A stretch of DNA of 64,000 nt from Apis mellifera (GCF_003254395.2 NC_037645.1:2629222-2693221); one strand, 5' to 3'; shown: positions 12,001 through 27,000, numbered from the stretch's first letter. Notes: generated by a model from the sequence alone, not told the origin. Program-made: numbers and translations.

Positions 12001-15000
12001 GTTAAATTAATTGTATCTTAATTAGATTTTGTTAAATTCTTAAATAGTAGAATGATCGATACGATCAAGGGCTACTGACGCGCATTTTTTAATGTATTAT
12101 CCACACGAGTCTAAATCTCGAAGAGAGGAAAACCGGTTTTTCGAACTCGTAATAAACACGAAGAAGAATGCTCCGAATTCTCGAAGATTTCCATTTCTCG
12201 AGCTTCTTCTAAATTCTATTTTACGAAATTTTATATAAAAATTTTTCTTTTTATAATTAGAATCCTATTGCCAAATATTTAAAATTTCCATTTTTGTATA
12301 TTTTTTTCCAACTTTGTATTATCTAATGACTATACAATTATCTCTAATTGTTAGTTATATTATCAATAAAATTTAAAAAAATACATAAAACTAAAAGAAT
12401 TTTAGAAATCTTTATAATATAGTACTTATACTAATATATATATATAGTATAGTAGTAATAATACTATATATAATAATTATACTAATTAAAAAAATGCTGA
12501 AATACGAATATATATAATATTTATAAGATATCTTAAGTTTTTTTCTAATATTTTATAGTAATTTTATATTAAAATTAGAAAAAAATATCAATTTAAATAT
12601 TAATAACTAAATGACAATTTGGAATAACTGATAAATTTAAGATGAAAATCATATTTTATAAGTAAATAATTGAAATTAAAGATTGGCGAAGAAATTATTA
12701 TAATATTAGATTTTTAATTGCATATTAAATTTAAATATTTTTAAAAATTCAATTATCATTTTAACGTAAAATCTTGATAATTTTTAACACTAAATGTCCG
12801 TTTTACAAATATTATGTAATAATATCATCGTATTTTCTATCTACGCAGTTGTTATGTTAGGGGATCATTGAACTACCAAAAAACTGTTAAAAAATATGAA
12901 AAAAAATCCAAGTATAGTTATGGATCTGAGTAACTCGATATCATCCACTGTTTTGAGTGATCGTATTGTATTATATTTCAACCATGAGAAGAACGTGTAT
13001 AGTTTTACATGCCGAGAAGTAAAATATAAGATATTATTTGGTTAAGTAGATTTTCAAATTTATATTTTTAAACGTGAATTCTATAATAATGAAATCTGAC
13101 TATTAATGATGAAAATTCGGATAATTACATTGTACAACTTGATTAATCTCACAAATGTAATCTATAATCAATATATTATTGACTATAAATGAATTTATAA
13201 TATGTGAAACATAATTTCAAGATTAAGTTCACTTCGGTATTCTAAAATTTTAATGGTTATATCTTCAATTATTAATTCAATAAATAATTCAAAACTTTAT
13301 TAGATGCTTGAAATTATCTAATTCAAGATATTATAATTTATTATTATTATATGTATATATCACTAATAGGTATATGAAAATTTACGATTTATCTGCAAAT
13401 TATCGGACAATTTGTGATTTTAACGACTTTTTAACTTACGACTATTAAAGTAAGATATAAGTATAGTCATATATAATTTCTTTTCATGGGTATGACAGAG
13501 GAACTTTCTCCTTCTTTGGAAGAAGAAAGAAGGAATCAGAGCTTACAAACTCAGACAACTCTCGAGTGCAAGGTTCTTGAGTTTCATCGACTCGCTGATT
13601 CGTGCTACTTTTTTTTCCTCGTACTAATAACTGCACGCTCATCGTATAGAAGGATTTACCCGAATAACAAAAACTGATTAATAATAAAATATAAATAACA
13701 CGCAATGCCAAGTTAAATAATTACTGGCTATGAAATATCTTTTATTAATGAAAAATTTTTTTACCTAAATGATTCTTAATTAGTTTTTTTTAATTAGGCT
13801 TAAAGAACTTAATTCCTTATAGAAGTGAATTAAGTAAATTTTTCTAATTTTAATGATAATTTCATAGTAAATTAGGATATTATAATCCGATTATTTGATC
13901 CAGGTAGTTCAACGATCATGAGTTTAATGATTTTCTATCGATGTACCGCTATCCTCTTGTGTATTCAGGAAACATCATTTCCTTTGACCTCGAAGAAAAA
14001 ACGAAGCTCGTCCATATTGTGGTATTTAGATGGTTGCTTAGACTAGTGGAAATATTTTTTATAGTATTTTGAAATTTGTTTTTCTATTTTATTCATTTAA
14101 TTTTATTTATCTCATTGTATATATTGTATATTTTGAAAGTAATAATTACAAAAGAAAAAGAATCATATAATATATATCAATTTCTACAAATATGATTAAA
14201 AACAAAAAATCTGAAATCATTTTATTTCTCTATGTGTTTCATTATATATATTGAACTATTATGATTAATCATAAAAAAATATTAATACTAATTAATAATC
14301 ATAGCATAATTATTATAAAATCTTATCTTTAATTATATACGTTTATATTATTAATGATTAAATTGTAGGTGTTTATGTTAATGACTAGATTATGTTAATG
14401 ACAAATTCATTTATGAATCTATATTATGAATTAAAAAAATGAAAACTAGGGAAAAGATTTGTTTTAAAAGATTTACCACATTTATAATGATTTTATTTTA
14501 GATATATGCATGTATATATTTTTGAATATGTCAATACTTTATATTTTTTTACTTTTTTAATTTTCTTTAAATATATAAATATTTTATAGATGCAACTTAA
14601 ATTACCAAATTTAATTGCTAAGCGTGCATAGTTTTTTAATGTTTGAAATCATTGTTACTAGAGTGAGACGCGGTATATTCGAAACTATAACGAAACATAT
14701 TTACTTTAAATATTTTTTACAAACTTCTATATTTCATGATTGATATAGACTCATCAAACTTGTACGAGTTTTCATATTCTACAATTGTATTTTACTATAG
14801 CGAGTTGTTTAATGTTTTATAAGAATTATAATTTTGTTGTAAAGAATTATCCTGAAAAATTTAATTCTATTTAAAAAACTAACAATATAATATTAGATAT
14901 ATGAATGCTCACAGGCGTGTAAAGTGTGCCATTGCGAATTACTCTCCATTGCAGGTAAAAATCAAGAGTTGGAAGAATTTATTCAGTGAAAAGATATTGT

Positions 15001-18000
15001 ACAGTATCTATACAATTTGAAAATGAATTATAACAAGTATCAAAATTTTACATTTTAATATTCACAAAATTTTTATGAATTTGTTTAATATAGGTAAGAT
15101 TAAAATAATATACACCAAGAAAATAATCTACAATACATATTTTAAAGTTTTTATTTTATATAATAATTAGAAATTTAATGAAAAAATTTAATGAATTATA
15201 AATTTTTTATCTGATCTCTATATATAGTACTCAAGAAAGAGAGTTAAAAAATATTATATTGTTTTAAGATGAAATTTAATCTTCTTGAAAATTTTTATGA
15301 AAATTTTTTAAATCATTATTTTTATAAGAGATATTTATGTAAATACAATATTTTAATATTAGATTTAGATAGATATCATGTCTTATTATTATTGAGAATA
15401 ATGTTTCATATGATTGTACAGGAAATGTTTCATAGCAAAGCTGTCGTAGGCGAAATATCCTGTCCGATACCTTCAGAGTTGAGCCAGGTTGGCAGGTTTC
15501 AGGCTGGCAGGTAAAGTCGGTAGGCGGATCGAGGTTCATTGACCTCGGCCTAGCGGCCGACCGGATAGCGGGACCATGCCTCCCCGATTCTACGTTCTCC
15601 TTCCACCTTTATACCTTCCTCCCTTTCTTTTTTCTTTTCTCCGTCTCTTTTTCTTTGTTTCTATATTCCCATCCACGTTTCATGTATTGCAATAACTGGC
15701 TACTTGGCTATTGGTCTTTTGGAAACCAATTAACAGAAGTTAACTCTTGTAATTCCTCAAGATGTTTTTGTATTTTGTAAAATATAATTCATCATAGTTT
15801 ATAAATCAATTGAGATCAATTATAACGGATTATTTTTGCATAAAACAACAAGATGAATATTTTTTTTTATGTGATAGCTTTTTGAATATTTGAAAGTTCA
15901 AGTTATGTGCTGTATATTTATTATAATGAATAATGAATATATTGCATATTTTTTAAAATACGATTTCTATAGAAAAAATTTATAAATTTATAAATTTATA
16001 AATTGTAATTAAGACTTACAATTACAGACTTTAATTGTAATAAATGGATTATTATCAATTACTACACTGACTCGATAATAAATCAAGTAATAAAAGTTAT
16101 AAATAAATTAATAAGTTATGCATATAATAACTAAAACGATTCAAGGTTGAATGAACGACTGAATAAGTGCAGAGACAAAGAAGATAAAAGTTTAGAGATC
16201 CCATTGATTTGTTCACAAGTCAATCGCGTGGGAAACTGCAACTTTCACCTATGAGATTATGAGAGGATTCGAATAGCACGGTTCTGAAACTTAGCAGAAT
16301 CTAACGGTTCTGAATTGCTGTTGACTGAATTGCAATCCTTAATGTCAGCATGAAAAGATGGTACTAGTTGATTTATATATTATTTTATTTTTTTGCCAAT
16401 TTCAGTAAATGTAATTCACATAGATTACATTTTTGTTTATTCAGATATTGAAGCATCTTTTTTTACTATTAATTTAATCTAGCTTTGAGAATCTAATAAC
16501 TGTCATTACTTTTTTTTTTCATTAATTTAATCTCTTAGAATATTCTTAAAAATAATAAATATACAGTAATAATATTTACATAAAATAAAATAGAAAAAAA
16601 TGTTAGAAATAATTATGAAAAATTAATTCAATAATGTGAGATATAATGTTTTATTATGAATTTTAATTTTCTAGAAAAATAAAGTTTGAAAATTTGTAAA
16701 ATAATTTGTTAAAATTACTTATTCTAATAAATAATATTATTATTCTTTGTTTTATATTTTAAATTCAATTTACAATTACTATTATATATTATACAATTAT
16801 AATAATAATATTATATATCATATCATACAATTTACAATTTACAATTTATTATTTACTATTAATAACTCCTATAAAAAATTAATATTCATATTATGAATTC
16901 AATTTTTTATCTAAAATCAATATCCATAACATTTATTTTTGTTTATATGTAATTGCACAAATATATTAAAAAATATATACGTATTTATGAAATAATTGCT
17001 TTAATATATGAAATATTTATTGAAAATAATAATATATAAAAGAGACAGGTAAATTATTAGTGGAACTTCACTAACCAGAGTCACTGTAAATGTGAATTGT
17101 AGCGAACGACCTGGAAACCTTTAGCAAGGCGCATTGAGCCACGATTGAAGAATATCAACGAGAAAGAATGCCAGGTTGTTTCTATTCGAGATTTTTAGTT
17201 TTTCTTTCCTTGATCCTAGTGAAATATTTATTATCTTTTTTTTCTAATTTACAAATAATGATGTGTAATAAACTTTTAAAAGATTACAATTATATGTTGC
17301 ATTATATATATATTTTATTACAATATTAATGAATAATATTATTAATATGCTATATTACTTACTTGAAACTATATTTAATGAAATATATAATTATAAATAA
17401 TTTATAAAAATACAATATCTGTTATTATGATAATATAACTATAATATAACTATAATATTATTGCATTAGTGATTTTTTTTTTCAAAATTATTATTATATA
17501 TATGTCATATATAATTGGCTTTATATATGTTGATATTGATAATATGAGATGAAAATGAATAATGATATTAATATTATATTGATATTATAAAATAATAATT
17601 GTAATTGTAATAGTTTATCCAATAATATTATTTAATTCGAAATAATTAATTATCTCTTTATTAGAAAGATAATTAATTAAATCAGTTTAAAGAGTGCACT
17701 GTAAAGTTTATAGTTTAGTGAGGAGAAACGCATGATGCACATGGAAGACTAACGATGTTGGCTTTATAAAGCGGAATCGACTCTAACGAAAGGAAGTGCA
17801 CCACGGGTGCTATGATGGTTGGAATTGGAACAAGCATACAATAAGCTCTTATTGCTTGAAACAGAAACCATCTCGAGGGTTTGTTCGTGTTCTTTTTTTA
17901 TCCACAACAATTATCAACAATACTAAATACTTCCTACTATAAATCCAACTACCATTAGGGATATCGCTTATAGTATTGTTCATACTATTTCTTGTCAATT

Positions 18001-21000
18001 TAATTATAAAAAAATTTTAATGATTTAGCAAAATTTAGATATCAAAAACGCGATAAAAATATGGAAAATAATTTAAGATTTTTATTTGCTATTCATTTTA
18101 AAACAGACATAATAGAAATCTTTCATCTTGTGTATTGTTGATTGAAAGCTCTAAAGTGAATTAAGCAAGTTGAATCAACGAACGATGGCAATCGAAACGC
18201 ACGTAAATATGTAGGTGTGCCATTCAACCGTTCGACTCATTTCTACTGTACTCGTAGTATGTGTCTACAAGGCCATGAAGAGACGAACATTCGATTAATG
18301 CTGTAGGTGAAGGGAGCTTCTTTAAACACTGTTATATGTTATTTGTTATGAGATTAATCTTTTCGATATGTTTCATATATCTTATTTGTTTTCATTACAC
18401 ATTTGAAAAAAAGTGAAATTGTATATTTTTGATTTAATAATTTTTATAATTAAATTTTTGATTTTTTAAATATCCTTTTCTAGGATAAAAATTTTAAATC
18501 ATCGATAATGGATGATTTAGATAGATTGAAATTTTATACATAGCGACATCTATGTAAAAAACCATGAAGTTTGATGAAGTTGTTTCTCAGTCGAAAAAAG
18601 ATACCATAAGAGAATAACTTAAATTAATAAATTTAGAGATTAAAAGATTCTTTTCGTATATATAAGTTAAAGTTTCGTGAAAGTTTCTTATACAGTATAC
18701 TTATACCAAATATGTGTGTGAAAATGTGAAAATATCAAGTCACACAAGAACTATTGTTTCGTTTTTATCGTCATTCTTTTAAAAGCAAAGGGTCAGCTAT
18801 ATTTTTATAGGAGAATCCATGACAATAAGCTTCATGGGAAGAACGAATTTGCTTTTAATTACTTAAATTTTTTTTATTTAATTTTTTAATTAATTCGCCA
18901 TTTAAAATCATATTTTCTATGAACTGTTATAAAATTTCCATAGATAAAATTTATATATGCATAAATTAAATTTAAAGAGATTTTTTGAGAAAGAAATTAT
19001 TGAAGAAGAAATTATTATTCGTTTATATTTATATTATTTTATATTTATTTTTTATTTTATTTACACAAATAATTTTTAGTTTAAAGATTTGTTTGATTAT
19101 CTTTGACATATTGATATTATATGTAATATTGAATTTAATGCATGTAATATTAAAATAACTTCATTTTTTATGTATATATTTAAAATATTTTATGAAAATT
19201 ATCTTATTGTATAATTAAAAAAAATTAGAAAGTATATATTATGAAAATTTGCATTAAAATTTATGTATAATGTAATTGCATTACAATTATTGATAAATAT
19301 TGAATTTTTAATAAATATATATTTTAAAATAGGTTATGATAAAAAATCATATTGTCTTTGTACAATATGGTTACATAATAGGTTATGATAAAAAATCATC
19401 TTTATTTATACAATTTAGATTATTTAAAAGTTTATTTATTATTATTATATATTAAAATGATTTTGAATAAAAAAAGCAATATAATTATTGCAATTTCGAA
19501 TTAAAAGTAATATAAAGAAAGCAATTTATTCAATTTTCTTATTTGAATTGTTATAGGTAGAAATCAAAAATTAATACTGAATTTATTTTTTAAATAATTT
19601 CAAACATATAATTCAATTAGTATTGTCACCCAGAAATTATAATTGAATCAAAAAGATAGTGAGATATAGAATTAAGAATTGAATTTTCGCACCTCATTTC
19701 GATATTCTCTATACGTTGCAGGTCATATTTCGGGTCATTATTCTTTTCTCTCTTTGTTTGGTCATGAAGAATCTAGATTGAACGACAGAACTGGGACAAG
19801 GCTGTATTTATCAGTCATCCGTTATATGACACGTCGAGATTCTTCGATTCCGTTGTAAACGCAAATTATAGGCTATTAAGACCTTTTTTATAGTCGAAGA
19901 CGAGTTTTTTTTACAATTGAAATCACGAAAAAATAATGAAGAAGTTGTTACTTGAAATAAAAAAGAAATATTCAAAGTTATTATTTTACACAAACTTGAT
20001 TTAATCATATTAATATTAAGAAAATGAATATTCAAATAAATTAATATACTGCTTATATTATATAAAGGAGATTAGTACGAATTTTAATGATATTATATTT
20101 TTATATGATTATATATGATTTATATATTATAGTTTTGGTTAAGATAAAGATTGCAAAGAAAATGCAATAGATCAATGAGTCTCTATGTCAGCAATTAAAG
20201 ATTAAGATAGATGTTAATATATACTCTAGTTTCATTGATTTTAAAAAAGAAACTATTGATTAATTATTGTATTGCATTAATTTAATTACTAAATATAATT
20301 ATATATAGATATATATTTGCATATATGATAAATAATAATCATATAATAAGAGAATAATATAATCATAGATTTCAATATTGTAACTGTAAATAGTTTTACT
20401 GATATATTTAAAATATATTTAAAATTATACGTGTAATGTTGCAAGATTAATCCATCAAGGATAATTAGATATTTGAATATGTGTATTCACATTATTATTA
20501 CAATCAGTAAAAGTGATTTCTAACCATTGAGATTCTTTCAGACATGTAAAAACAGATTTACTATTTTATGACTATAGCATTAACACAACGAATGCTTTGT
20601 GTGAGCAACCGACCGCTCTAGCATAGACTCTAAACATAAAATCATAAAATTTGTGCCAGGCGATTGAATATCTTCCAAGGATAACCAACGAGGGACTCTA
20701 TTAATTATAAGGTATTCTAACTAAATCCATTAATTTCATTTAACATTTTTATTCCAAAGTTAAAAGAAATATCGATATTTCTATTCAAATTTGTACGAAT
20801 ATTTCTTTAGAAAAAAACATTTCAAGAAATTATTTTCCGAAAATTCCAATTCGAATTCATCAGTGGTTTCCTCGATCAAGAGTCTATCGAGCTTCTTGAC
20901 TAGAGAAGGTCGCGAGAGGATCATGCAAAAAAGTGGCGAGGAACGAAGGTAGGCGAGTGCACTTCTCTGAGCTTCCCCCTCTTTGACTCTCCTCCACGAC

Positions 21001-24000
21001 TTCTGATCAAGTCTCACTGAGGCTGGCCGAGTCTACCGACGTGCTGTCGGTACCAGGGCGCACCGCCTGGTACGAGCGGTGCACTGTCTTCCTCTTTCCC
21101 GTCACCCTCTTAGCTATGGTTGTCTCAGTTCGATTCATTGCGCTTCTCTGTTTCTCAAACTGCTGATACAGCACACCTCTGTTCATGACGTATATTTATG
21201 GAGATGAGAAAATTCGCAACCTGCATAAGAATATACAAAAGTGGATTATTGCTATTGATTTATTAATTAATGAACAGTTTGCATTAAATTTTTTGAGAGC
21301 ATATATTAAGTTGAATTAAGTTGAGACATAGAATTAGATTTTAGATTGTACTAAATATTTGTTTAAGTATTTTATTTTAATATTGTATTTTTTTATTAGG
21401 AAAAGATGGAAATTGAAAACTGAAATTCTTTGTAATTTGAAAAAACAAAAGCTAAAGCATCTTTACATATCAAATTTTTTTTTTTGTAATTAAAATTACA
21501 TTTTCCTTGAGATTTCATATATTGCTTATATATTGCTTAATATCTTGTATATATATAGAATAATTATAAAGTTGAAATATGTTATTAGTATAAAAAAACA
21601 TGATCACAGAATATTATATAAAAATAATTATATATAATATATATAAAATTATATTGTTAAAAAAAATATTCATAAGATAATATATTTTGAAAATTAAAAA
21701 TTTAATTTAAATTTTAAAGAATTAATTATATTTTAATTTAATGATATATCTCACGAATTAAAAATATTATTTGAAAAATCTTAAACATTTATGAAATTCT
21801 AGGCACGTCAGGTAATATAGCATTCAATAATATAAAAAATATTTACTGTATAAAACGTGTCATTTTTGATTCCGCAAAAAATCACTTATTTTTTAACCAA
21901 GGACATGCTTTTTCGTGATCAGAAATAATAAAATATTTTCAAATTAAATATCTTTGCACGAAATGAAAATATTAATACTTTTATTTTTCATTTCTTCCTT
22001 TATTTTTTAAATTTTCTGTTTATGTTTTTATTTATACTTAGTTACTTAAATTAAATATTGTTCATTTAAATTTATATTAATTTATATTAATTTTGTTAAA
22101 ACTTTATAAATCAATAATATTTTATTTTAATGCGATTGTTAAATTGTAACTTTAACTGGTCCCTAGGGACATATCAAAAAATATTCCTATATATAGTGAT
22201 GTACATGGCGACGTACATGGCGATACATGATGATGTATCCTTATAATTTTGTGGTAGTAAGAGCCAATATTATTGAGTGTACGTCATCAAACGAGAAAGG
22301 CTAAGCATCCTGTTGATGTTATCCTTGAAAGGATGCACATATATGGCAGGTAGGTACGTGCTAGATAACCGATTACAGCTAGATTCCGTTGAGATTCTAT
22401 CTGTTCGATGGTACCAGTTGGTACCGTTCTATCTCTGATCCATGCATGATATTTTTCTGTTTCTTTTTGTTGTCTTTTTTATTATTTCATAATAATTCTT
22501 TGTTAAATAAGATTTTTAACAATAAAAATCTCTAAATTTACAATTTAATGATTATTCAGAATTTGAATAAAAAAGCCTTCGCTTAAATCTTTAAAAGTTA
22601 AATTTAAAGATTTTTCTTATTATTTTCTTGTTATTTATTTTGTTTAAAATTTTCGAAGCATTATAGTAACTTTTTTGTTGTTTATTGTTAGTACTTTATT
22701 ACTAGTACTATGTATATATGTTACATCAAAATAATCTCTATAGAATTAAAAATGCTATCTTTTTCTTTTACTTCAAATATGTTCAAATAAATAATAAAAA
22801 GAAAGTAAGATATATAAATTAGATCGCTGTAGTTCATTTAATGAAAATGTCTCGTGTTAAAATTTTATGATTTGCACTCTCCTAATTATGTATGTAATTA
22901 TAATAGCGCGTATACATGCAATATGGATTGAGAACGGAGCTTGTTCTCATGTATTGAAAACTTTCTACAAATTTTATAGAAAGTTAGTATGTATGAAAAA
23001 AATTAAAATCATATTATTTTTCTCTCTTTCTTTTTTTTCTTTTTTTTTTTTACAAAATGTAACAGCAAGTACTTAATTGATAATTTATTTCATTCCAATC
23101 CATTTCAAAAAATTTTTCATTAAAACATTTTGTACAATATAAAATTAATCACATTTATTATCTTACATATTAATATTTCACTATAGTAACTTTTTTTATT
23201 CAAATATTCCTAGTAATATTCATTAATTTTTAATGATCAACTAAAAAATTTTTTAAAATTATATTTTATATTCACATAAATAATGTCACATATTCATGAA
23301 AATATTTAAAATATTTATGACTATGGAATCTTATCTTACAAAATTTTTGAAGTTTTCTTAATATTTTTATTATTTAAAATTGAAAAAAATATATCTTAAC
23401 CTGTCTCATTATGATAGATTACTTCCTTTGTTATTTATTCTATTACTCTTTTGCGAGATATTTATTTCATGGTATAATTACCATCAGACCTCATAGACAT
23501 TTTGGTTAGAATTTAAATTCTAATCATATTTTGTCTAAATCTCTATGAAATTTATTCAACAATCAAATATTATAATTTTTCAAATATTATCATTCTGTTT
23601 TTGTGAAATGAAATGCGAAAAATAAAAAGAATTTTCCAATTCGTTAAAATAAATTATTTCATTCTCGCAGAAAAGGATCTTCGATATATACGTGTATATA
23701 TCTCTAAGCATCTATTCAATTTTTCATTTATCATGTTGTTAATTAATATTATTAATTAATTTATATTTAATAAATTAATAAAATATTATTAGTCAAATTA
23801 TTTAATTTTTTTTTTCTATTAAACATAATAAAATGTCAAGGAATTTGTTCGATGGAAAGCAATTTTAAAAAATTAAAAATCTTTTTTAAAGATAAATTTT
23901 AAAATAAATACTAATTATTTATTTTTTTATTTTTTAACAGCTGATGGCAGTGGTTGTGGTGTCAATAGCTTTAGATGTCTTGATGGTACTTGCATACCGG

Positions 24001-27000
24001 CAACTTTAGTTTGCAACTATCAAAAAGATTGCGAAAGTGCGGAAGATGAGTTTCAATCTTGTAGTAAGTATTTTAAAAAAAATTATTATTTGTGTGCATA
24101 TATATTTATATAGAATTTAATATTTTTGAGATTTTTATTAAGTTATAAAAAATTTAAGTTTGCATTTGAAATAGAGAATGAAATAATTTTATTTCTGTCA
24201 TCTTATTCTGTTCTCATCTCGCTTCATTTAATACAAATTTAAATTGTTTATAATTTAATAAATAAATCTCAATAAATATTTTTATATAGTAACCTTTTGT
24301 ATTTATTTTGAATTCCTTAAATTGGTTCTCTAAAAATATTCCACAAATATATTATATACTTCAATTTTCAATTTTAATTGTTGCTTATCTATTCTAACAA
24401 TTCAAACAAAAAAAATTCCTAATATTGATACTTCCGTTGTTTTGGCGATTAGAACAAAACACAAAAGAATGAAAATAATTAATGAGAAAAATATTTCTGA
24501 AAGGAAAATTTTATCATATATACGCTCTTTTTGACGTAATTCTGTATATGTGTAAAATTCATCATCCATTTTGTTTTTAGATTTTTATATATAATTTGTT
24601 TATATGATATATGTATCAGGATTATGTATTATTAATTAATAAGAATTAAAATAATTTTATTATTTTTGATAACATATGTTAAAAAATAATTGTATTTATT
24701 AATTTACTATTAATTATTATTTTTAATAATTTATAAAGTCTTAATATAATATGTATATTATTTATATAATATGCATTTGAGAATTAAATTAAATTGAGAA
24801 TAATATGTATTTTGATAATAATTAGATTAGTTTTATTTTTACATATTTTAGAATATCTAGATAAAATTTACAATGAAATATTATTGATAAGATTAAATTA
24901 TTATCATTAGTAATTATTATAATTTTCTGCTATTATTATTGATTGAAATTTTTTAAAAAATTTTTCTAATGTTAGATATTACCATTTTAGAAAATGCAAA
25001 TGAATTCATTCAAAACTAATATACTAATTCATTATTAATTATATTGATTAGTAACTAAAGAATAAATAATTAAAAGATGTTTAATTTAATACATTTTTTT
25101 ATAGCACCACCAGATTGTGAAGCTGGTCAAATCACTTGTGGCCAGTACATTTTTAATAAAACTTATTGTATACCTCCACATCAGCGATGTGACATGACTG
25201 TTGATTGTGTCGATGGAACTGACGAAGCTGGTTGTAGTAAGTATTACTTTATGTATACATGATTAATGATGAAAGATAAAATATATAGTATCCAAATTAT
25301 AGAATGATAATTATAAGATAATATTAATTTTTAATTATTTTTAAATGATATAATATTACAACGTTTATAATTTATAATTATACATATATATACATATATA
25401 GCATTTATCTTTAGATTGTTTAATTTAATATTCTTATATCTAAAATTTTATTGTATTATTTATTTATTTTAAGATTGCTTGAAAGATAAAACCAAAATTA
25501 TTAAGTCAAATTATTGACTGCAACTGTTGAAAAGATTATAGGAAATGTCAACCGGATGATTTTCGATGTGGAGGTTCAACACCAGAACTTTGTATCCCAA
25601 AAGAGAAGAAATGCGATGGTTATTTGGATTGTCGAAATGGTCGTGATGAGGAGAAATGTGAGAATAATTCGAAACCAGCTTGTAGGTTAGACCAATTCAG
25701 GTGTAATTCCACGCAACGTTGTATCGAACAATCAGCTAGGTGTAATTACAAAGATGACTGCGGAGATAATAGTGACGAAGAAAATTGCAGTATGTTTCAA
25801 TTTTGTAATTATTTTAAATTGTTTGACTTGTTTGACTTTTATCACTCTAAAGATTTTCTGTATCTATGAATTTCTAAAAATTTTTAGAAATTTTTTCCGC
25901 TGTAGAAAAAAGATTTAAAATTTTGATATAAAAAATTTCTAAATCCAAAAATTTTTGTGATCTAATGATTTTTTGGGATTTACCACGTGTATTGTAAAGA
26001 TTTTCTACATTTAATGAATTTCTGAATTTTTTAGAAATAAATTTGTTGAATCTAAGAATTTTTTTATAGTCTTGTAATATATTTTAAAGGAATTACCATA
26101 ATATTACATTAGTAATTCCATTTTATTTTCGGTCATAAATTATTGGATATTATTATATTTATTTAATAATATCTATTATTAAAGATTAACAACAATTTCA
26201 GATTTTCAACAATGTACGATGGACCAATTTCGTTGTGCGAATTCTCTTTGCATACCACGATCTTATGTCTGCGACGGTTATAAAGATTGTCATGATGGAT
26301 CTGATGAGAAGTCCTGCACTACAACATCTTGTCCTCAAAACAAATTCGTATGTCCTAGAGGAACGACTGACGGCAAACCACTTTGCATAGATCGATCTCA
26401 AATTTGTGATGGAAAAACTGATTGTGAAGATAAGGCAGATGAAGAAGCTACTTGTTGTAAGTGTTATATTTTTTATAAAAATTTATTCAAATTAGAAATA
26501 GAAATAAATAATGAATTTCATGGAGACAAATCTATAATTTATTAATTAAATAAAAAATAATATCTATTTTGTTTTAATTGATATGCTATAATGTGGATCT
26601 TCAGATCAGGTATGATTGTACAATTGTATTTTCTGTTTTAAAAAATTTGATAATGAATAGATATTTTATAATTATTTATTTTGTTTGTTTACAGCATCGG
26701 TAATATGTACTTCACTAGCATGTCGATATAAATGTCGGGCATCTCCCACAGGAGGAGTTTGTTATTGTCCTGCAGGTTGGATTCTTGCAAACGATTCGAC
26801 AACTTGTATAGGTATGTATACGTTAAATCATTTTATAAAGAAATAAAAAAACTAAACAAGCTTCTTATTATTATTCCACATAGATCGTGATGAATGCTCA
26901 GAATGGGGTTTCTGTGAACAATTATGCAAGAATACAGAAGGTTCTTACACTTGCAGTTGTGCTCCAGGTTTTATATTACAGGGGCTTAACAAGTGTCGAG

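Larger units (their letters stand above)
9049..23940 (+). other. LRP1: LRP1 intron 1 (14.9 kb) with GC-rich islands
   Basis: This intron holds no supportable coding exon. Most of it is AT-rich, with homopolymer T runs (about 10551-10567, 10965-10985, and 11942-11962 followed by six G). GC/CpG-richer islands recur near 10620-10800, 12050-12200, 13480-13670, 15420-15660, 16200-16330, 17060-17200, 17690-17880, 18120-18320, 19720-19870, 20840-21200 and 22150-22450. Several contain perfect inverted repeats. A large first intron with such islands is a usual place for enhancers or alternative promoters; that function is inferred. Confidence 0.6.

Noticed and set aside
13484..13711. Open frames on both strands near 13.5-13.7 kb
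   Set aside because: Short, overlapping and inside LRP1 intron 1 without usable splice sites in LRP1 phase.
14914..14954. Possible microexon flanked by an AG and a GTAAAA in LRP1 intron 1
   Set aside because: In the phase required by LRP1 exon 1 it reads GTG TAA at once, so it cannot be an LRP1 coding exon.
16255..16290. gattcgaat resembling a tRNA B box
   Set aside because: No A box at the right distance and no cloverleaf pairing could be drawn.
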